Shown here: positions 21,901-31,700 of the stretch, in pieces
Numbering within the stretch: the first letter of the stretch is position 1
Layout: each line of letters opens with the position of its first letter
Origin: Arenicola marina
Taxonomy: Eukaryota > Annelida > Polychaeta > Arenicolidae
Reading direction: 5' to 3'
DNA: 64,000 nucleotides
Assembly (NCBI GenBank): GCA_964019135.1
Contig: OZ025252.1
Coordinates: forward strand, 45,172,959 to 45,236,958
Notes under the pieces: model-generated
The model's database searches: none
Seen by the model: the letters and a program-made list of their open reading frames with translations, nothing else
What the model was told of the DNA's origin: nothing
Program-made: the position numbers and the translations under genes

Positions 21901-22740
21901 CGCGCCATCTAGCGTGTCCGTGCTCCGCGCATGCTCGTTGGCGATAATCCTGGGCGAGTCGGTCCCCTGGCCGAGAGCCAGTTTTAAATAGTCCCCATAG
22001 CAGTCGTCGTCCTCGGCGCACCTCGCGGCGTGGCCGGAACAGTCCCGCGGCGGGGTCTGCAGCTTCACGTAGTCCCCACACTCCTCACCAGGCGGCGCAT
22101 CCGTCGCCATGGCCTTGCCCTTCCCCAAGACTCGCTGTTTGTGCAGGTAGAGAACGTTTGAGTAGAAGTCTTTCGCCGACATATAGTCGGCATCGCTGCT
22201 GGGGGTCGTCCCCCGTCGCGCCTCCTCGGGGGTCCGCCCGATGGGGTAGGCGGCGCCCGGGGACAGAGGCGCGGCCCGGGAGCCCTGGCCGCTCGGCACG
22301 GACATCTGACCCGGCAGGGACCCGGGGGCCGAGGCCTGCTTCCGGAAGCGCTGCCGCAGCTCCTCCGCCATGCGCACTGAGTCCATCCGGTTGACCTCGG
22401 TTGCGATTCGGAAACTCTCCGGTTTCCTCATTCCGTACGTCGCCAGATTCCGGGGAGACCGCGCCGGAAACACGTGTTCGCTCTTAGGCGTCTCCCTGGA
22501 GAGGAGTCGCTCCAGGGCGGCCGTGTCAAAGGTCAAGGCCGATAGACCGCGCCGCTGCAGCGAGCGACTTAGTTGGCGCGCACGCGCACTGGCGTCGTCG
22601 TGGGCGGCGACCTGTGCGCGCACCCAGGCTGGGCTGGCCAGACAGCCGAGCGAACGGCTGTGGGTACGCGTCCGGCCCAGCCGGCCACCCATGTGCAGTG
22701 CATTCTGGGATAGGGCGGGACTCTCGCTGCTGTCTCGCTC
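18958..22740 (-). CDS. PLEKHG: PLEKHG last coding exon (exon 13), long disordered tail
   Basis: Acceptor TTCACTCAG precedes 22740 in phase 0. The exon encodes 1260 residues to the stop and has no introns. It is rich in Ser, Pro, Gly and Arg, with a polyglycine stretch and basic patches ([20 protein letters not shown], a likely short conserved helix). Near the end are two helical segments of the type PLEKHG1/3 carry in their tails: [20 protein letters not shown] and [20 protein letters not shown]. The protein ends EGVDSQC. GC content is extreme, so many overlapping antisense open frames exist and are ignored. Full tail function is not predictable; in this family tails carry phosphorylation and actin-binding sites. 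Confidence 0.92.
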   Translation of the reverse strand, partial: ERDSSESPALSQNALHMGGRLGRTRTHSRSLGCLASPAWVRAQVAAHDDASARARQLSRSLQRRGLSALTFDTAALERLLSRETPKSEHVFPARSPRNLATYGMRKPESFRIATEVNRMDSVRMAEELRQRFRKQASAPGSLPGQMSVPSGQGSRAAPLSPGAAYPIGRTPEEARRGTTPSSDADYMSAKDFYSNVLYLHKQRVLGKGKAMATDAPPGEECGDYVKLQTPPRDCSGHAARCAEDDDCYGDYLKLALGQGTDSPRIIANEHARSTDTLDGAGVSPSPMWDLGGSQLFSGSRNSKASSGVYDNWRVGQCDDVTTMAAADGDISAGSSPSKQATRAGRASAAAALMGDLGASLSSLTAIQSYVTDATPAVRDSTYVGGARPLHQRVKGPSDSIPTCDHQNPWVPRAEPPCCLPRHLYDPKEVIMRPDAGGDRKPKVKRSSKLVKSQSFNSEDDLLDELSGSPADGGRNRSGKGHRRRVSETAVFSNRTAFLASAASATSPVKIRLDPELQRRLARLATPPRDLGPEMLLQEIARCRERGKVVSRYATPPRSLMESPSEAEGWAAGATVLANSLHSDLLDTGRGGLPGGSPGGCGSSGVVGGCHGGKAGVGSASCSSPPPLAPPPCGSPAAAEAVWSDLEDYLKATSPDEDEGGGGGGSGRGRGTTPRFPQPVSPSDPSSPCSPGPPGLFIQRPGSFHGTTVHSTSCAASTQRPRPSTSPAPGESIVDSLKHALHSLTSKLRLRSPGTPRGGAAAATRSLETSPTRPTIRARSAEDMYRVCHLDNHPHTPEAASRGDKLKDKKQRLVKQIARVYSDRVRSKHRPWIGKRSKSRDGERDRDRDRDESPQCRRQGSMKAELRDLLKENQQGGQSVGARMATTKPVVLGAYTLTRHRPARPQPPTPTHDPPEASCHPHPRPSSPIQTVTHAVIEAAQEEDMNCEQAEVEAEVLPEPPGGGTVVMECDEEAASSALRRLNGSHPGGMSPALHRGGRDVSGSELRNSPRYLDHFMNPKAVKTADESNADFFYEDRLVKDLERSSMGSLRIRLDSPRDNPSGSAAGDPDTASGVDTDPSPFLKMSIRETVRLIEQRCRAKQVSRLEVKRKEKARGIQEILKTLEAQSGSPACPGSPIRLDQQQRVDPLSGSGTPVAAGSLTPVTPESPVPLKSIRERTRELVECATLTRIRQNSYSIDPEYKTPSGDERDGRGDAGADDGEGHIPEAISPTRRGYVREIIEMIQGVMSVHQPLEGVDSQC

Positions 22741-25700
22741 CTGAGTGAAGCAAACACATTTATAAAGTGAAGGTTTGGTACCAGTGCTATCCAAATGTAG
22801 CCAAAAATAAAAACATATTCAAAAGACGGTCATTATCCTATTCCATGTAATAATGCTACATGCGACAGTCACAAGTAATTTGGATTTGATTTTGTTAACG
22901 GCTCATTTATCATCTCGCGTACCGAATACTGCATACATTAAGTTTAACAATACAAAGAACCTTTTTGTAAATTACGGACCTTTTTCTTAGTTGAATGGTT
23001 ACCAACATAGTATCACTCCTACAGTCACTCGATGTCACCCATTATCGCTCATCTTCTTCCCACCCTTCAGGTCCGTCTACTTGACCTTCGTTATCACCGC
23101 TTTATCGTAGCCAGGGAAAAACATGTCACCACCACCCCCGCCCTCCCCAGCCGTAATTCCAATACGAGACACAACCTTCCTTCCACTTCCGGTCGGTTAC
23201 CTGAGAGCTTCTAGAGCTGCTGCCGCGCTCGTCTGTCTCCAGAATGCCGTCCCCGGATTGGCGGGGTGTGTCCGGACAGGGCGTCTGGAAGGCCGTCATG
23301 TCCGACCTGCGTCTCAACCGGGGCGACTGCAGCGAGAGAGGGGACCAGCTTGAGTACGGAAACCAGGCACCAGCCACGGCACGGGAACCAGGCAACAGCC
23401 ATGGGAGTCAGACACCCGCCATGGCACGGAAACCAGGCACCAGCCATGGGGGTTAGGCACCAGCCATGACACGGGAGCCAGGCACCAGCCATGGGAGTCA
23501 GGCACCAGCCATGGCACGGGAACCAGGCACCAGCCAAGGCACGGGAACCAGGCACCAGCCATCAGGCACTAGCCATGGCACGTGAACCAGGCACCAGCCA
23601 TGGGAGTCAGGCACCAGCCAAGGCACGTGAACCAGGCACCAGCCATGGGAGTCAGGCACCAGCCATGGCACGGGAACCAGGCACCAGCCATGGCACGGGA
23701 ACCAGGCACCAGCCATGGGAGTCAGGCACCAGCCACGGCACGGGAACCGGGCACCTGCCATGGGCGTCAGGTATCAGCCAAGGCACGTGAACCAGGCACC
23801 AGCCATGGGCGTCAGGTACCAGCCATGGCAGGGGAACCAGGCACCAGCCATGGCACGTGAACCAGGCACCAGCCATGGCACGTGAACCAGGCACCAGCCA
23901 TGGCACGTGAACCAGGCACCAGCCATGGCACGGGAACCAGGCACCAGCCATGGGAGTCAAGCACAAGCCACGGCACGGGAACCAGGCACCAGCCATGGGA
24001 GTCAGGCACTAGCCATGGCACGGGAACCAGGCACCAGCCATGGGAGTCAGGCACCAGCCATGGGAGTCAGGCACTAGCAATGGCACGTGAACCAGGCACC
24101 AGCCATGGGAGTCAGGCACCAGCCATGGCACGGGAACCAGGCACCAGCCATGGCACGTGAACCAGGCACCAGCCATGGGAGTCAAGCACCAGCCATGGCA
24201 CGGGAACCAGGCACCTGCCATGGGCGTCAGGTACCAGCCATAGCACGGGAACCAGGCACCAGCCATGGCAGTCAGGCACCAGTTACGGCACGGGAACCAG
24301 GCACTAGCCATGGCACGGGAACCAGGCACTAGCCATGGCACGGGAACCAGGCACCAGCCATGGGCGTCAGGTACCAGCCATAGCACGGGAACCAGGCACT
24401 AGCCATGGCACGGGAACCAGGCACCAGCCATGGCACGGGAACCAGGCACTAGCCATGGCACGGGAACCAGGCACCAGCCATGGCACGGGAACCAGGCACC
24501 AGCCATTGGAGTCAGGCACTAGCCATGGCACGGGAACCAGGCACCAGCCATGGGAGTCAAGCACCAGCCACGGCACGGGAACCAGGCACCAGCCATGGGA
24601 GTCAGGCACTAGCCATGGCACGGGAACCAGGCACCAGCCATGGGAGTCAGGCACCAGCCATGGGAGTCAGGCACCAGCCATGGCACGGAAACCAGGCACC
24701 AGCCATGGCACGTGAACCAGGCACCAGCCATGGGAGTCAAGCACCAGCCATGGCACGGGAACCAGGCACCAGCCATGGCACGTGAACCAGGCACCAGCCA
24801 TGGGAGTCAAGCACCAGCCATGGCACGGGAACCAGGCACCTGCCATGGGCGTCAGGTACCAGCCATAGCACGGGAACCAGGCACCAGCCATGGCAGTCAG
24901 GCACCAGTTACGGCACGGGAACCAAGCACTAGCCATGGCACGGGAACCAGGCACTAGCCATGGCACGGGAACCAGGCACCAGCCATGGCACGGGAACCAG
25001 GCACCAGCCATGGCACGGGTAATATGCGTAATAATATGTAATCTGTGACATGATATCGAGGAATATGTCGTATCATGATAAATCAATGTAATACATCAAA
25101 ATAAATGAGACAAAATAAAACAAATACAAAATATTAGATATAAGCTACTGGCACAGTTACATGTTCTGACACAAAAAGGTAACAATTCTATTATAAATCT
25201 ATGTATTGAGTCGTTTATGTACAGCATTCTGGCCTGATTGCATTTGAGATAAACATTTGCACGACCAATGATCCCAAAGATCTCTATACAACTCACCGAC
25301 TTAGGACTGCTATTTACTAGTCCAGCTTCACTCTGTAGGGGAAAGGTACAAGAACAATATAACACAGGCAAAATGGACTCCATAGTTCGAGAGGACATAG
25401 CATATTGCAGTGACATGAAGGACACCGAATCAGGAGGGACATCATTCCTTATACATTTCTAACCAATTAACGTCATCATAATGTGCATTTATAATCAATT
25501 AACATCATCTGATTGTACATTCCTAATCAATCAACATTCGATTTCGTCACAAGAAAGCATTACCTTGCGTTGCGCTCGCTTTGATTTCAAGAGTGCGAAA
25601 TCTGTAATAAAACAAGATGGAAATGCGGTTGAAATATAACGATATATCAATCCAGTTGGGAGACGTATAAATAAAGCATTCATATTTGTATTATTTATCT

Positions 25701-28700
25701 ATTAGCTACATATTGTAATGTTGTAATATATGTTCGTGTTCCTGAGAGGAGCGTGAGAGATGTGAGCACTGACCGGGGATGAGGCTAGCGAGACGTGAGC
25801 ACTGACCGGGGATGAAGCTAGCGAGACGTGAGCACTGACCGGGGATGAAGCTAGCGAGACGTGAGCACTGACCGGGGATGAGGCTAGCGAGACGTGAGCA
25901 CTGACCGGGGATGAAGCTAGCGAGACGTGAGCACTGACCGGGGATGAGGCTAGCGAGACGTGAGCACTGACCGGGGATGAAGCTAGCGAGACGTGAGCAC
26001 TGACCGGGGATGAAGCTAGCGAGACGTGAGCACTGACCGGGGATAAAGCTAGCGAGACGTGAGCACTGACCGGGGATGAAGCTAGCGAGACGTGAGCACT
26101 GACCGGGGATGAAGCTAGCGAGACGTGAGCACTGACCGGGGATGAAGCTAGCGAGACGTGAGCACTGACCGGGGATGAAGCTAGCGAGACGTGAGCACTG
26201 ACCGGGGATGAAGCTAGCGAGACGTGAGCACTGACCGGGGATGAAGCTAGCGAGACGTGAGCACTGACCGGGGATGAAGCTGGCAGACTTGCGGCGGCCT
26301 CTCCGCTTCTCCAGGTATTCCGGGGCGGTGTGCTGCTTCTTGGCCGTGTCACCAGCCGGCTCAGCCTGGTTCTCCTCGTAATCTAGGCCAAGGTGGGCGG
26401 TGTACTTATAGTAAATACCACTGATCACCCTGCTCCATAAGACTTTTGCCTAACTGTTCCCGACTTCTTCCCCCGCTCGGCCCGACAACTCCCCCACTGT
26501 TCCCGACTACCCCCATCCCCGCTCTTCACGACTACTCCACCCGCTTTTCCCAACCACTATTGTCGCTCTTCCAGACCACTCCCCCGCCTTTCCCAACCGC
26601 TACCCTCGCTCTTCCTGAAAGCTCCCCCCCGGATCTCCCGACTACTCCCCTCGCTCCTCCTGATCACTCACCCCGCTCTTCCCGATCACTCCCCCCGCTC
26701 TTCCCGACTACTCCGCCGCTCTTCCAGACTACTCCCCCCGCTATTCCCGACCACTCCCCCCGCTCTTCCCGAATACTCCCTCCGCTCTTCCCGACCACTT
26801 CCACCGCTCCTCCCGACTGCTCCCCCCGCTCTTCCCGATCACTCTCCCCGCTCTTCCCGACCACTCCCCCCGCTCTTCTCGACCACTCCCCCCGCTCTTC
26901 CAGACCACTCCCCCGGCTCTTCCCGACTACTCCCCCCGCTCTTCCCGACTACCCCCCCCCGCTATTTTCGACCACTTCCCCCGCTCTTCCCAAATACTCC
27001 CTCCGCTCTTCCCGACCACTTCCCCCGCTCCTCCCGAATACTCCCTCCGCTCTTCCCGACTGCTCCCCCCGCTCTTCCCGATCACTCCCCCCGCTCTTCC
27101 CGACCACTCCCCCCGCTCTTCTCGACCACTCCCCCCGCTCTTCCAGACCACTCCCCCGGCTCTTCCCGACTACTCCCCCCGCTCTTCTCGACCACTCCCC
27201 CCGCTCTTCACGACTACTCCCCCCGCTCTTCCCGACCACTCCCCCGCTCTTCCCGACCACTAACCCCGCTCTTCACGACTACTCCCCCCGCTCTTCCCGA
27301 CCACTCTCCCGCTCTTCCCGACCACTCCCCCCGCTCTTCCCGACTACTCCCCCCGCTCTTCTCGACCACTCCCCCCGCTCTTCACGACTACTCCCCCCGC
27401 TCTTCCCGACCACTCCCCCGCTCTTTCCGACCACTAACCCCGCTCTTCACGACTACTCCCCCCGCTCTTCCCGACCACTCTCCCGCTCTTCCCGACCACT
27501 CCCCCCGCTCTTCCCGACTACTCCCCCGACCACTCACCCTGCTCCTCCCGACTCTTGCCCAGCATCATGACGAGCTGCTTGGCCTTGGCCGGGATGTTGG
27601 CGCTGTAGTTGTCCAGGATCAGCCGCTTGAGCTCCTGACACCAGCGCCGCTTCTGCTCCAGGGTCCGGGCCTGTCACAGGGAATACAATGGTGTGTGTTA
27701 TAGCGGCTTCTGCTCCAGGGTCCGGGCCTGTCACAGGGAATACAATGGTGTGTGTTATAGCGGCTTCTGTTCCAGGGTCCGGGCCTGTCACAGGGAATAC
27801 AATGGTGTGTGTTATAGTGGCTTCTGCTCCACGGTCCGGGCCTGTCACAGGGAATACAATGGTGTGTGTTATAGTGGCTTCTGCTCCAGGGTCCGGGCCT
27901 GTCACAGGGAATACAATGGTGTGTGTTATAGCGGCTTCTGCTCCAGGGTCCGGGCCTGTCACAGGGAATACAATGGTGTGGTTTAGGCGGTTTCTGCTCC
28001 AGGGTCCGGGCCTGTCACAGGAACATATAATGGTGTGTGTTATAGCGGCTTCTGCTCCAGGGTCCGGGCCTGTCACAGGGAATACAATGGTGTGGTTTAG
28101 GCGGTTTCTGCTCCAGGGTCCGGGCCTGTCACAGGGACATACAATGGTGTGTGTTTTAGCGGCTTCTGCTCCAGGGTCCGGGCCTGTCACAGGGACATAC
28201 AATGGTGTGTGTTATAGCGGCTTCTGCTCCAGGGTCCGGGCCTGTCACAGGGACATACAATGGTGTGTGTTATAGCGGCTTCTGCTCCAGGGTCCGGGCC
28301 TGTCACAGGGAATACAATGGTGTGGTTTAGGCGGTTTCTGCTCCAGGGTCCGGGCCTGTCACAGGGACATACAATGGTGTGTGTTTTAGCGGCTTCTGCT
28401 CCAGGGTCCGGGCCTGTCACAGGGACATACAATGGTGTGTGTTATAGCGGCTTCTGCTCCAGGGTCCGGGCCTGTCACAGGGACATACAATGGTGTGTGT
28501 TATAGCGGCTTCTGCTCCAGGGTCCGGGCCTGTCACAGGGAATACAATGGTGTGGTTTAGGCGGTTTCTGCTCCAGGGTCCGGGCCTGTCACAGGGACAT
28601 ACAATGGTGTGTGTTATAGCGGCTTCTGCTCCAGGGTCCGGGCCTGTCACAGGGACATACAATGGTGTGTGTTATAGCGGCTTCTGCTCAAAACAAGGCT

Positions 28701-31700
28701 AAATTGGGCCCCAAAAACCTCCCGGGACACTAACTAGGGGCTTGGGTGAAACATATATTGCACGAGAAAACAGAGTACAGCATGGACTATGAGCTATACC
28801 GACATGGCCATTCACAGCATTGTACATGCGGTAGGCCCCTCTCACCGTTAACATACAGCCAGTCACCTTTCAATCCGGGCGGGCAATGCTAGGGACGGTG
28901 TATTCATACATACATGGCACTCTCCCTGGCGGAACTACTTTCGCGGACTACACTCACAGCCTGATGACCACGTGGCCGGCCCGCGTCCTACCTGTACAGT
29001 GTACTGCATCCTGGGATTGTTGAAGGGGATCACGTGGAAGCTGAGCGGCTCTTTGGGAATGCTCTCTATCAGCATCAAGTTGGAGCACTGAAAACACACA
29101 AACAACTAACTCAGCTCACCTCTTCAGAAGGGACTTTATCCGCCTTAGGTCCCTACATTACTACGTCAATGCCCACAGTATTAAGTAGGCTCTGCCTATA
29201 ATATGTTATATTACATGCTATGTTATGTTACGTGTCCTCATAAAAAGTGGAAGGTTTAAGTAAAATGTCTCAACCTATGTATGTCATATCGCGACAAAGG
29301 GAAGGGTCAAGGCGGAGGGGGCCGGGGGTAACCCCATACTCTTTGCGGGACATGGAATCTTTATCCTGCCTTAGCACAGGTGGGGCTCGAACCACGCACC
29401 GGCCGCTTGGGCCCACCTAGCAGTTATCACGCATAACCTAATAATGCTTATATTGCGGTATTCGAAAATGTAGAAAATCAGACTATTGTTTCCTTCACAG
29501 AGTTGTTTTGAGTTGGATGGCATTAAGAATCCTGCGAGGGTGCTCCGGACTGACCCTGATGGAGGCCTTGGCCATGAGAGTCCCGTCCTCCTTCTTCTTG
29601 GCGATCAGGATCCCCTTCTCAAACAGCAGCAGCTGCCGCCCGCCCTTGGCGCCGTACATCCGGAAGGTATCCTGGAAAACAATAGCCACGTCTTAGACAG
29701 GGAACCTCGGGCATATCACGGGGCAGTGACCGGGCAAGTGACTCGGCCAGTGACCAGGGCAGTGACTAGGGCAGTGACCAGGCCAGTGACCAGGCCAGTG
29801 ACTAGGGCAGTGACCAGGCCAGTGACCAGGCCAGTGACCGGGCCAGTGACTATGGCAGTGACCAGGCCAGTGACCAGGCCAGTGACTCGGCCAGTGACCA
29901 GGGCAGTGACCAGGCCAGTGACTAGGGCAGTGACCAGGCCAGTGACCAGGCCAGTGACTAGGGCAGTGACCAGGCCAGTGACCAGGCCAGTGACTCGGCC
30001 AGTGACCAGGGCAGTGACTAGGGCAGGGACCAGGGCAGTGACTAGGGCAGTGACCAGGCCAGTGACCAGGCCAGTGACCAGGCCAGTGACTAGGCCAGTG
30101 ACCAGGCCAGTGACCAGGCCAGTGACTAGGCCAGTGACCAGGCCAGTGACTAGGCCAGTGACCAGGCCAGTGACTAGGCCAGTGACCAGGCCAGTGACTA
30201 GGCCAGTGACCAGGCCAGTGACTAGGCCAGTGACCAGGCCAGTGACCAGGCCAGTGACTAGGGCAGGGACCAGGCCAGTGACCAGGCCAGTGACTAGGGC
30301 AGTGACCAGGCCAGTGACCAGGCCAGTGACCAGGGCAGTGACCAGGCCAGTGACCAGGCCAGTGACCAGGCCAGTGACTAGGGCAGTGACCAGGCCAGTG
30401 ACCAGGCCAGTGACCAGGGCAGTGACCAGGCCAGTGACCAGGCCAGTGACTAGGGCAGGGACTAGGGCAGTGACCAGGCCAGTGACCAGGCCAGTGACTA
30501 GGGCAGTGACTAGGGCAGTGACCAGGCCAGTGACCAGGCCAGTGACCAGGCCAGTGACCAGGCCAGTGACCAGGCCAGTGACCAGGCCAGTGACTAGGGC
30601 AGTGACTAGGGCAGTGACCAGGCCAGTGATCGGGCCAGTAAGCGGACCAGTGACTAGGGCAGTGACCAGGCCAGTGACTAGGGCAGTGACTAGGGCAGTG
30701 ACTCGGGCAATGACTAGGGCAGTGACCAGGCCAGTGAGCGGGCCAGTGACTAGGGTAGTGACCAGGCCAGTGACTAGGGCAGTGACTAGGGCAGTGACTC
30801 GGGCAATGACTAGGGCAGTGACCAGGCCAGTGAGCGGGCCAGTGACTAGGGTAGTGACCAGGCCAGTGACTCGGGCAGTGACTAGGCCAGTGACCAGGGC
30901 AGTGACCAGGCCAGTGACCAGGCCAGTGACTAGGGCAGGGACTAGGGCAGTGACCAGGCCAGTGACCAGGCCAGTGACTAGGGCAGTGACTAGGGCAGTG
31001 ACCAGGCCAGTGACCAGGCCAGTGACCAGGCCAGTGACCAGGCCAGTGACCAGGCCAGTGACCAGGCCAGTGACTAGGGCAGTGACTAGGGCAGTGACCA
31101 GGCCAGTGATCGGGCCAGTAAGCGGGCCAGTGACTAGGGCAGTGACCAGGCCAGTGACTAGGGCAGTGACTAGGGCAGTGACTCGGGCAATGACTAGGGC
31201 AGTGACCAGGCCAGTGAGCGGGCCAGTGACTAGGGTAGTGACCAGGCCAGTGACTCGGGCAGTGACTAGGGCAGTGACCAGGCCAGTGACCAGGCCAGTG
31301 ACCAGGCCAGTGACTAGGGCAGGGACCAGGCCAGTGACCAGGCCAGTGACTAGGGTAGTGACCAGGCCAGTGACTCGGGCAGTGACTAGGGCAGTGACCA
31401 GGCCAGTGACCAGGCCAGTGACCAGGCCAGTGACTCGGGCAGTGACTAGGGCAGTGACCAGGCCAGTGACCAGTGCAGTGACTAGGGCAGTGACCAGGCC
31501 AGTGACCAGGGCAGTGACTAGGGCAGTGACCAGGCCAGTGACCAGGGCAGTGACTAGGGCAGTGACCAGGCCAGTGACCCGGCCAGTGACTAGGGCAGTG
31601 ACCAGGCCAGTGACTAGGGCAGTGACCAGGCCAGTGACTAGGGCAGTGACCAGGCCAGTGACTAGGGTAATGACCAGGCCAGTGACTAGGGTAGTGACCC

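Noticed and set aside
19412-22744. Many plus-strand and alternative-frame ORFs over the PLEKHG last exon
   Set aside because: Antisense shadows produced by extreme GC content of the real 1260-codon exon.
26384-26428. Alternative start of PLEKHG exon 9 at an earlier acceptor (TATAAG before TACACC)
   Set aside because: It gives phase 0, which does not match exon 8 (phase 1); the CCTAG acceptor at 26384-26383 fits exactly.
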